From DASUPK01 sp963774305 (lineage in GTDB: Bacteria; Actinomycetota; Thermoleophilia; Solirubrobacterales; 70-9): a DNA stretch of 64,000 nucleotides. Each line of letters starts with the position of its first letter. The stretch's first letter is position 1. The notes below the pieces were generated by a model. It had not been told where the DNA came from. It ran no database searches and saw only the letters and a list, made by a program, of their open reading frames with translations. Where the stretch lies: contig CAVZEM010000010.1 of the NCBI GenBank assembly GCA_963774305.1, forward strand, positions 1-64,000, in the 5' to 3' direction. The translations under genes were made by a program, and so were the position numbers. Of the stretch, positions 36,266-44,453 are shown piece after piece.

Positions 36266-37299
36266 GTCGCCCTCCGGCTCAGCGCCCGCTCGTACACCTC
36301 GGCCGTCGCGGCGATCATCCCTGAGAGCGAGAACCGCTCCCGGGCGCGCGCCGCCGCCGCCTGTCCGAGCGAGCGGCCCAGCTCCGGCTCGCGCGCCAGG
36401 CGAGCGAGCGAGGACGCCAGCGCATCGACGTCGCCAACCGGGAAGACCAGGCCGGCGTCACCCACCGCGTCCGGATTGCCGGGGCCATCCGAGACGACAG
36501 TGGCCAACCCGAGCGACATCGCCTCGAGCACGGCGTAGGAGAGGCCCTCCCAGCGAGAGGGGAGCACGAAGGCGTCCGCGGCCGCCAGCAGGTCTGTGAC
36601 GTCGCGCCGCTCGCCGAGGAGCTTGAGTCCGTCGCCCGCCATCGGCTCCAGCCGCCCGCGCAACGGTCCCTCGCCGACGAGGACCCCAACGATCCGGGGC
36701 TGCTCGACCCGGGCCCGCGCGACGGCCTCCGCGAACTGCACGGGCTGCTTGCGCTCGCTGAGCTCGCCGACGAACAGAGCGACATACGAATCGGGCTCGA
36801 CCGCAAGGGTCTCCCGCACCGCACGGCGGTCGGCCTCGGGCACCGGTGGGGCATCCGGGACACCGTTGTGAATCAGCGTGATCCGCCCGGCGGCGGCCGG
36901 CGCGATCCGCCGAGCGAAGCCGAGCTCGGACTCGGACACGGCGATCACCGCCGACGCGCGGGCGAAGGCGCGCCGACTCCCCTCCCTGACGAGTCGCCCG
37001 CGCGTTCCAGAGCTCCGCCGCAGCAGATGCGAGCCGTGGAGCGTGATCACGGTCGGGCGCATGCCGATCGCGGGCAGGCAGGCCAGAGCCGCGGCATCCC
37101 CATGGACATGAACGAGGTCATCGCCACGGGCTGCCCGGATCACCCGCCCCAATCCGCCCACGAGCTCCAGCGGATTGCGACGGCGGGTGAGCTCCACGCG
37201 ATCGAACTCGAACCCTTTCATCGAGGCCAGCTGCTCGACATACGACTCCCCCCCACCTCCAGGGTGTGGGAGGACGTGGAGGACCCGAAGCTCATTCAT
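36262..37299 (-). CDS. GT4 (GT-B) glycosyltransferase
   Basis: 345-residue GT-B enzyme. N-terminal VLHVLPHPGGGGESYVEQL gives the glycine loop; LVHVHGDAAALA and VITLHGSHL follow. The C-terminal domain has VALFVGELSERKQPVQFAEA and FVLPSRWEGLSYAVLEAMSL, with the paired Glu of the donor site. It starts at ATG 37299, 6 nt after a TAGCGT box. It overlaps the downstream GT4. Together with gmd and rfbC it suggests that deoxyhexose residues are added here. Confidence 0.9.
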   Translation of the reverse strand: MNELRVLHVLPHPGGGGESYVEQLASMKGFEFDRVELTRRRNPLELVGGLGRVIRAARGDDLVHVHGDAAALACLPAIGMRPTVITLHGSHLLRRSSGTRGRLVREGSRRAFARASAVIAVSESELGFARRIAPAAAGRITLIHNGVPDAPPVPEADRRAVRETLAVEPDSYVALFVGELSERKQPVQFAEAVARARVEQPRIVGVLVGEGPLRGRLEPMAGDGLKLLGERRDVTDLLAAADAFVLPSRWEGLSYAVLEAMSLGLATVVSDGPGNPDAVGDAGLVFPVGDVDALASSLARLAREPELGRSLGQAAAARARERFSLSGMIAATAEVYERALSRRAT

Positions 37300-37305
37300 G
37301 GGGTG

Positions 37306-37311
37306 ACGCTA
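37306..37311 (-). promoter_or_regulatory. -10 box TAGCGT before the GT4 pair
   Basis: TAGCGT on the minus strand ends 6 nt before the ATG at 37299, in the 54-nt gap after gmd. No Shine-Dalgarno sequence is visible. It is a good candidate for a leaderless start, independent of gmd. Confidence 0.45.
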
Positions 37312-37353
37312 TCCGGCTTCGCGATCAGGTCGCGGCTGCCAGGAAGAGGCCGC

Positions 37354-38430
<1,077 letters not shown>

Positions 38431-38440
38431 TGCGGTGTGC

Positions 38441-38446
38441 AGGCTA
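38441..38446 (-). promoter_or_regulatory. -10 box TAGCCT for gmd, overlapping the rfbC stop
   Basis: TAGCCT on the minus strand ends 10 nt before the gmd ATG at 38430. Its first three bases are also the TAG stop codon of rfbC (38444-38446). Confidence 0.4.
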
Positions 38447-38995
38447 GCCCTCGTAGGAGAATGGAAGCTCGCCCTCGACGTCCTTGAGCGGCGGCGCGTT
38501 GGCGTCGCGCTCGGAGGGGGTCAGCTCGAGATCGGGCCACTCGATGCCGATGTCCGGATCCCTGTACGAGATGCCGGCCTCGGCCGAGGGGTCGTAGTAG
38601 GTCGAGCACTTGTAGACGACGTCCGCGACCTCGCTCGTCACGCAGAAGCCGTGGGCGAAGCCGTCCGGGCAATAGAGCTGGTGCAGGTTCTCGTCGTTGA
38701 GGGTGAACGCCTCCCATTGGCCGAAGGCCGGCGAGCCCTTCCGGATGTCGACGAGGACGTCGACGATCTCACCCCTGAGGCAGCGAACCAGCTTGGCCAT
38801 CCCGGGCTGGAAGTGCATTCCCCGCACGATGCCGCGCGCGGATCTCGAATGGTTGTCCTGCACGAACTCGTCCTCGATGCCGACGTCGGCGAACGCGGAA
38901 CGCCGGTAGGTCTCGAGGAAGAACCCCCGCGGATCGCGGAAGATCTTCGGTTGAAGCAGGATCGGCCCTTCGAGCCGGGTCGGCAGCACCTCCAT
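38444..38995 (-). CDS. rfbC: dTDP-4-dehydrorhamnose 3,5-epimerase (RmlC)-like protein
   Basis: 183-residue cupin epimerase. FRDPRGFFLETYRRSAF, FVQDNHSRSARGIVRGMHFQ, RCLRGEIVDVLVDIRKGSP, the LYCPDGFAHGF loop and YKCSTYYDPSAEAGI match RmlC closely, including the His of RGMHFQ. It may be a true dTDP-rhamnose enzyme or a paralogue acting on another 4-keto-6-deoxy sugar. RmlA, RmlB and RmlD are not in the window. The ATG at 38995 gives the family length; the longer open frame upstream is the shadow of the divergent GT2 gene. Confidence 0.93.
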   Translation of the reverse strand: MEVLPTRLEGPILLQPKIFRDPRGFFLETYRRSAFADVGIEDEFVQDNHSRSARGIVRGMHFQPGMAKLVRCLRGEIVDVLVDIRKGSPAFGQWEAFTLNDENLHQLYCPDGFAHGFCVTSEVADVVYKCSTYYDPSAEAGISYRDPDIGIEWPDLELTPSERDANAPPLKDVEGELPFSYEG

Positions 38996-39022
38996 CGGGG
39001 CGGGAATAATGCCCGATTTCAC

Positions 39023-39826
39023 ATGCTCTCCGTGATCACACCCGCGCGCAACATGGCGCGCTACCTGCCGGACACGCTCGACAGCGTGGCGGCGCTGCGC
39101 ACGCCCGCACGAGCACATCGTCGTCGACGGCAACTCCGACGACGGGACGGTCGAGCTGCTCGAGGGCCGCGAGGACCCGCATCTCACCTGGATCTCCGAG
39201 CCCGACAGCGGACAGACGGAGGCCGTCAACAAGGGGCTGCGGATGGCGCAGGGGGACCTGCTCGCCTGGGTGAACGCGGACGACGCCTACATCCCCGAGG
39301 CGGTCGACCGGGCCCTCGACCACCTGCGAGAGCAATCCGGAGGTCGGGGCGATCTTCGGCGGCGTCAACTACGTCGACGAGCACGGCGAGATCTTCCGGA
39401 CCCTGGTGCCCCCGAAGTTCAGCTGGCGCAGGTACCTCTACTTCGGCACCTTCGTCACGACCCCGACGATCATCTGGCGCCGCGAGCTGCTCGAGCAGGC
39501 GCCGTCGCTCAACCAGGCCTACGTCGACGCCGCCGACTACGACTTCTACCTGCGGCTGCTGCGCGGCGCCCGCGTCGACCTGATTCGCCGAGCCGGTGCT
39601 CAACTTCCGCTACCACCCGGAGAGCAAGACGACCACCGACGTCTGGGTGCAGCTCAACGAGGCGAAGGAGATCCGCCTGGGGTGGGCCCGCAACCCGCTG
39701 CAGCGGGGAATCATGCGCTCCTACGAGGGCGCCCGCCGGGCGATCCTGCCGCGGATCTCCTCCTGGCCCCACCCGGAGCCACGCGGAGTGGTGAAGCTGC
39801 TGCGGCGGATCGGCGCTCGTGGCTGA
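39023..39826 (+). CDS. GT2 glycosyltransferase, frameshifted
   Basis: About 267 residues. It starts MLSVITPARNMARYLPDTL, then continues in other frames as HIVVDGNSDDGTVELLEG, WISEPDSGQTEAVNKGL, the DXD-like LLAWVNADDAYIPEAV, VGAIFGGVNYVDEHGE, YVDAADYDFYLRLLRGA and the clean C-terminus FRYHPESKTTTDVWVQLNE to KLLRRIGARG. Frame changes are near 39105, 39337 and 39592. The typical SGQxxAxNKGLxxAxG motif shows that it belongs to the WcaA-like GT2 group that adds sugars to lipid-linked repeats. It is divergent from rfbC with a 27-nt gap. Confidence 0.8.
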
Positions 39827-40639
39827 CGCTTCAGCGGGGGGCCCGGTCTTCGAGGGGCCGACGCTGCGACTCCGGATCGCCGTCGCGCTGGCGGAGGCGA
39901 TCGAGTGGGTGCTTCGCCACCACGGCTCGCGCGCGTGCTCTACGCAGCCGCTGACGCCAACGGCCGCCTCAGCGCTCGATTGCTCCGCGGCACCGGGCGC
40001 GAGTGCCCCTGCTGCGGCGGTCACTTCAAGCGGATGTCGCGGCGACGCATCGCGGGCTTCGGTGGCATCTGCCCTCGCTGCCGCTCCCACCCGCGCCACC
40101 GCGCGATCGCCCTGCTCCTCGCTCGCGGCGAGCTGCCCGGGCGCCGGCTCCTCCATTTCGCCCCCGAGCCGCTCTTCGACCCCGTCTTCGAGCGCCTGCC
40201 GCAGATCGACCGAACGACCGCCGACCTCTACGCCCCGGCCGACCTGAAGCTCGACATAACGAAGATGGACCTGCCGGATGGCTCCTTCGACCTGATCCTC
40301 TGCAGCCACGTCCTCGAGCACGTCCCCGACGACCGCGCGGCGATGTCCGAGCTGCGCCGGGTCCTGGCACCAGGAGGCCTCGCGCTGGTGCTGACGCCGT
40401 ACCGGGCCGAGGTCCCCACCTACGAGGACCCATCGATCACCTCGCCGCTCGACCGCATGGTCGCGTTCGGCCAGCAGGACCACGTCCGCATCTACGGCAC
40501 GGACCTGGTGGACCGGCTCCGCGGAGCCGGCTTCGAGGTCGAGGATCGGACCCCGGCCGAGCTATTCGACGAGCCGGTGGTGAACCGGTGCGAGCTCGAC
40601 CCGGCCGAGCACCTCTTTCTCTGCCGGGCCCCGGCGTAG
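39819..40639 (+). CDS. Methyltransferase with N-terminal zinc ribbon, frameshifted near start
   Basis: About 270 residues. The zinc knuckle has CPCCGGHF and ICPRCRSHPRHRAIA. The methyltransferase domain continues LLHFAPEPLFDPVF, a characteristic HFAPEP motif I variant, then LDITKMDLPDGSFDLILCSH, VLEHVPDDRAAMSELRRVL and GGLALVLTPYRAEV. The GTG at 39819 overlaps the GT2 stop. The frame changes in a CG repeat near 39932, where losing 2 nt would restore the frame. A shorter protein could start at GTG 39905. Proteins with this ribbon are common in glycan loci and probably methylate sugar hydroxyls or phosphates. Confidence 0.8.
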
Positions 40640-40876
40640 CGGCCTGCGGCGCCTGCGAACGCTGCGGACGAGCCGCACCGGCAGGTACACCAGACCCGCG
40701 ATCAGGGCCAGCGGGATCAGCGGCACCAGCAGGGGGAGCAGCGCCACGCCGGTCAGGACGAGGATCGGTATCGCCAGCGGAGCCAGCGCGACTACGAGGA
40801 TCCCCGCGCCGACACCCCACTTCGAGAACTCCTCGATGACCTCGGCCCTGTCGCGTGCCTCGGATTCGCTGTTCAT
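40562..40876 (-). CDS. Small two-helix membrane protein
   Basis: 104-residue protein with an acidic start (SESEARDRAEVIEEF), one long hydrophobic stretch that can form two helices (VGAGILVVALAPLAIPILVL and VALLPLLVPLIPLALIAGLV), and a basic tail (RSVRRRRRPLRRG). No family is recognised. A clear ribosome binding site, AAAGGAG, lies 7 nt before the ATG at 40876, unlike most genes here. The last 78 nt overlap the end of the convergent methyltransferase. It may be unrelated to glycan synthesis. Confidence 0.6.
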   Translation of the reverse strand: MNSESEARDRAEVIEEFSKWGVGAGILVVALAPLAIPILVLTGVALLPLLVPLIPLALIAGLVYLPVRLVRSVRRRRRPLRRGPAEKEVLGRVELAPVHHRLVE

Positions 40877-40931
40877 GACGGCTCCTTTCGTCGCTCTCGA
40901 TAAGGGGACGAGATAGGGCCGTCATCTGTGA

Positions 40932-41765
40932 CTACTGGGCGGCGGTCCGCCTCCGGAAGACGACATTGCGGTACAGCGCCTTCTCGAGCTTCGCAGGGAG
41001 CGGTCGCCAGGCGAAGTACGTGCGGTAGAGGAGCCGTTGCATCGGGCCGAGGGGCGTCTCCCGGGCGAATTCGGGACGACGCGCGAACAGCTCCGCGTGC
41101 TTGGCGCGCAGCTGGCGGTAGATATGCCGGTACTGGCGGCGATGGCCCTCCTCGCCCGAGCGCTCGTGCTTGCGGTACTCGTGCGTGACCCGATCGATCT
41201 GCAGCCCGCGCCAGCCCTTCTCCAGCGCGCTCAGGCAGAAGTCCCAATCCTCGTAGCCGTCGATCGCCGGGTCGAACCCGCCGGCGTCCTCCCAGCAGCG
41301 CCGCCGGACCAGCCCGAGCTGCGCGCCGGCGATCGAGCGGTGCAGAAGGATGTAGGGGTCGAAGTCCGGGAAGCGGAGCACGCCGGACCAGGCCCCGATC
41401 AGCTTCATCAGCCCGTAGCAGTAGCCGACGTCCGGGTTGGCCTCCAGCGGCGGTCGGAGAGTGTCCAGGGCGTCGACGGTGAGCCGGTCATCCGCGTCGA
41501 CCATCAGCAGCAGCTCGGAGTCCGAGTTCTCGAACCCGGCATTGCGCGCGGCCGCCACGCCGGCGTTCTGCTGGCGGATCAGCTGCACGCCCGCGGGCAG
41601 CGCGACCAGAGCGGCCTCGGTCTCGGCGTCCGTCGAGCCGTCGTCGACCACGATCACCTTCGGCGGTCCGCCGTGCTGCTCCAGGGCGCGCTCGACCGAC
41701 TCGAGCAGGAAGCGGCCGTGGTTGAAGCAGGGGATCACCACCGTGATGTCGCCGTGGCGGGACAT
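40932..41765 (-). CDS. GT2 glycosyltransferase
   Basis: 277-residue GT-A enzyme. DITVVIPCFNHGRFLLESV, IVVDDGSTDAETEAAL, QQNAGVAAARNAGFEN, LLLMVDADDRLTVDAL and GGFDPAIDGYEDWDFCLSAL give all the usual motifs. The C-terminal LEKALYRNVVFRRR is basic. The ATG at 41765 is chosen because a TACTCT box lies 9 nt before it and because the open frame upstream is poor and Arg-rich. It is a standard glycan elongation enzyme; donor and acceptor are unknown. Confidence 0.9.
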   Translation of the reverse strand: MSRHGDITVVIPCFNHGRFLLESVERALEQHGGPPKVIVVDDGSTDAETEAALVALPAGVQLIRQQNAGVAAARNAGFENSDSELLLMVDADDRLTVDALDTLRPPLEANPDVGYCYGLMKLIGAWSGVLRFPDFDPYILLHRSIAGAQLGLVRRRCWEDAGGFDPAIDGYEDWDFCLSALEKGWRGLQIDRVTHEYRKHERSGEEGHRRQYRHIYRQLRAKHAELFARRPEFARETPLGPMQRLLYRTYFAWRPLPAKLEKALYRNVVFRRRTAAQ

Positions 41766-41774
41766 TCCGGGCGC

Positions 41775-41780
41775 AGAGTA
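41775..41780 (-). promoter_or_regulatory. -10 box TACTCT before a GT2 gene
   Basis: TACTCT on the minus strand lies 9 nt before the ATG at 41765 with no ribosome binding site between. It supports the chosen start. Confidence 0.4.
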
Positions 41781-41839
41781 GGCGACTAGGATCGGCCCCA
41801 TCGCGGAGGCCGACGCGCAGGACTCGCGGCCGGCTTCGT

Positions 41840-42153
41840 CCACGGCGGCGTCGTGATGAGGATGTGCGACGAGGCCGCCGGGATCGCCGCCATCCGCCAC
41901 AGCGGCAGTCGCGTGGTGACGGCCGGGATGGACCGGATGACCTTCCTCAACCCGGTCTACGTCGGCGAGCTGCTGCGCTGCGTGGCGAGCGTCAACGCCG
42001 TCTGGCGAACGTCGATGGGTGCCGCCGCTGGTGGTCGAGGGGCCGGTCGAGGAGCGCCGCCAGCGCGAGGCCGAGGTCCGTAGGCGAAACCGCCTCACCG
42101 AGCGCGAGGAGATCCTCGAGGCTCGCCAGGCGGCGGGTGAAGAGCCGGGCTGA
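41840..42153 (+). pseudogene. Acyl-CoA thioesterase (hotdog) with an internal deletion
   Basis: The sequence encodes GFVHGGVVMRMCDEAAGIAA, RVVTAGMDRMTFLNPVYVGE and ASVNAVWRTSM, the core of a YciA/BFIT-like acyl-CoA thioesterase. It then jumps in another frame to VPPLVVEGPVEERRQREAEV and RLTEREEILEARQ, the usual charged tail. The stretch between TSM and VPPL, about 35-38 residues in such proteins, is missing. The first part of the hotdog domain and a start codon are also not convincing. It is either a decayed gene or an assembly deletion. It lies between two glycosyltransferase genes. Confidence 0.55.
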
Positions 42154-42211
42154 GGGCGCCCACCTCCTCGGCCCCCACGCTCCTATCCTTCGCTTTCCCC
42201 GGAAGGGGTCT

Positions 42212-43417
42212 ATGGCGGTAACCGCTTCAAAGAGAACGGGCGACGAGAGCGCCGCCGGCGCCGACGTCATCCGCACGACCGTGGTCCTTCCCGCGTACAA
42301 CGAGGGCGCGGCGCTTCCGCACGTCCTCGCCGAGCTCGGCGAGTACCTGGACCAGAGCTACGAGGTCCTGGTGGTGGACGACGGCTCGACCGACGACACG
42401 GCCGAGGTCGCGGAGCGCTACCCGGTCCGCCTCGTCAAGCACAAGTCCAATCGCGGCAAGGGCGTCGCGATCCGCACCGGGATCGCCGAGGCCCAGGGCG
42501 AGAACATCGTGATCATGGACGCCGACGCGACCTATCCGGTGCCGGCCATCAAGGAGATGGTCGACCTGCTCGACGAGAACGACCTGGTCCGCGGCATCCG
42601 CGATTCGGAGCCGGAGAGCATGCCGGTCGTCAACCGCTTCGGCAACTGGCTCTTCAACAAGCTGCTCGCGATCAGTCACGGCCTCGAGGGAGCCGACCAG
42701 CTCACCGGCCTCTACGCGATCCGGCGCTCGGAAGCCGTCCGGCTCGGCACCGAGGCGCGCGGCTTCGACATCGAGACCGAGATCGGGATCAAGGCGAAGG
42801 CGCGCGGCCTGCGCGAGGCGGAGATCCCGATCTCCTATCTCCCGCGGGTCGGCGAGAAGAAGCTCAGCCCGTGGAAGGACGGCCTGCGGATCCTCGGCCG
42901 GGTGATCGTGCTGCTGCTGATCTACAACCCGACGCTCACCTTCATCGTGCCGGGGCTCATCCTGATGACCGTCGCCGTCACCGGAGCGATCGTCCTATCG
43001 AACGGCCCAGTCGAAGGGTTTTTCCTCGGGCTGGACAAGAACAGCTTCATCGTCGCCGCGCTCGGGATTCTCGCCGCCTTCCAGCTGACCATCTTCGGCG
43101 TCGCCGCCGCCCTCTACGGCGTCGAGGCCGGTAAGCGTCCACCCTGGTGGTTGCTGCGCGTGATCTCCACACGCTTCCGGACGGTCGTCGGCGTGCTCGG
43201 CCTGCTGCTGATGACGGGGGCACTCGCCAAGCTGATCCAGCTGACGGCCCAATGGGCCGGGAACAATCCCTTCACCGACACCCGGGCCCTGGTCCTCTCG
43301 ACCAGCTTCCTGGTGCTCGGCCTGCAGATGCTCTCGGCTGTGCTCTTCATCTCGATCTTCAGCGGCCGGATCAGCCGACTCGCCGAAGAGGGCTCGTCCC
43401 ACTGGTCTCGGTCGTAG
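42212..43417 (+). CDS. GT2 glycosyltransferase with C-terminal membrane domain
   Basis: 401-residue polyprenyl-phosphate glycosyltransferase-like protein. The N-terminal domain has TTVVLPAYNEGAALPHVL, VVDDGSTDDTAEVAE, SNRGKGVAIRTGIAEAQG, IVIMDADATYPVPAI and DQLTGLYAIRRSEAV. Four membrane segments follow (VIVLLLIYNPTLTFIVPGL, FIVAALGILAAFQLTIFGV and two near the C-terminus). The ATG at 42212 is preceded by GGAAGGGG at a proper distance, and TATCCT lies at 42183-42188, so this mRNA should have a leader. It probably loads a hexose on a polyprenyl phosphate for a GT-C partner. Confidence 0.9.
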   Translation: MAVTASKRTGDESAAGADVIRTTVVLPAYNEGAALPHVLAELGEYLDQSYEVLVVDDGSTDDTAEVAERYPVRLVKHKSNRGKGVAIRTGIAEAQGENIVIMDADATYPVPAIKEMVDLLDENDLVRGIRDSEPESMPVVNRFGNWLFNKLLAISHGLEGADQLTGLYAIRRSEAVRLGTEARGFDIETEIGIKAKARGLREAEIPISYLPRVGEKKLSPWKDGLRILGRVIVLLLIYNPTLTFIVPGLILMTVAVTGAIVLSNGPVEGFFLGLDKNSFIVAALGILAAFQLTIFGVAAALYGVEAGKRPPWWLLRVISTRFRTVVGVLGLLLMTGALAKLIQLTAQWAGNNPFTDTRALVLSTSFLVLGLQMLSAVLFISIFSGRISRLAEEGSSHWSRS

Positions 43418-44414
43418 TCGTCAACTACAACGGCGCCGGGGCGCTCGAGGGCTGCCTGCGCGCGCTGTTGGAGGACACCGGCGAGACGGACGTCGAGATC
43501 CTCGTGGTGGACAACGCCTCCTCGGACGACAGCGCGCGGTCGCCGATCGGCTGGCGGCGGAGCACGACTCGGTCAGGCTGATCCGCTCCCCCACCAACCG
43601 CGGCTATGCCGGCGCCGTCAACGTGGCGTTGCCGGAGGCTCGCGGCGAGTACCTGGCGGTCCTCAACATGGATGTGGGAGTCAGCAAAGGCTGGCTGGAT
43701 CCGCTGGTCTCGCTGCTGGAGACGAGGCCCGACGCGGGCGTCGCCTGTCCGCTGATCCTGCTCGAGTCCGACCCGGGCCGCATCAACGCCGCCGGCCAGA
43801 ATCTCAACAAGACGGGGCTGGGCTTCAACCGCTGGCTCGGCAAGGCGCGGGAGATCGCGGGCGACGAGCCCTTCGAGGTCACCGGCCTGCACGGTGCGGC
43901 GTTCGTCATCCGCAAAGCGCTCCTGGAGCGGCTCGGCGGCTGGGACGAGAGCGGCTTCCTCTACTACGAGGACGTCGAGCTCTCCTGGCTCCTGCGCATC
44001 GCGGCCGGTGAGATCTGGTGCGTGCCGGACTCGACCGTCGTGCACGACTACCACCTGACGATGTTCCCCCACAAGCTGTTCCTGCTCGAGCGAAACCGCT
44101 GGAAGATGCTGCTCGCCGACCTCCGCGGCCGGACCCGCCTGGCGATCTCCCCGCTGCTCGCGGTCAGCGAGCTGCTGATGTGGGGCTACTGCCTGCTCCG
44201 GGGTCCCAAGTTCCTGCGCGCGAAGTGGCAGAGCTACGGCTGGGTGCGCGCGAACCGGGCAAAGGTCCGGGCCCGGCGCGAACAGGTCGACTCGGTCAGG
44301 CGGCGCTCCGACTGGCAGGTTCTGCGTGGGCTGCGCTGGGGCTATCCGCTCGACCAGTTCCTGACTCTGGGCCGGGAACGTGGCGAGTCGCAACGGGATC
44401 GCATCGGCGCGTAG
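43402..44414 (+). CDS. GT2 glycosyltransferase, rhamnosyltransferase-like, one frameshift
   Basis: About 337 residues. It begins VSVVVVNYNGAGALEGCL and ILVVDNASSDDSAR; the frame then changes near 43542 and continues RLIRSPTNRGYAGAVNVAL, YLAVLNMDVGVSKGWLDPL, GLHGAAFVIRKALLERLGG and GFLYYEDVELSWLLRIAAG. This is the pattern of WbbL/RfbF-type rhamnosyltransferases, with a basic C-terminal helix region. The start is uncertain: no ATG, GTG or TTG lies just before VSVVV in frame, so the listed CTG is a placeholder within the end of the preceding gene. Confidence 0.8.
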
Positions 44415-44453
44415 CCCCCGTTTCGACCTGACTAAATATCCTGTCGGCCTCTC

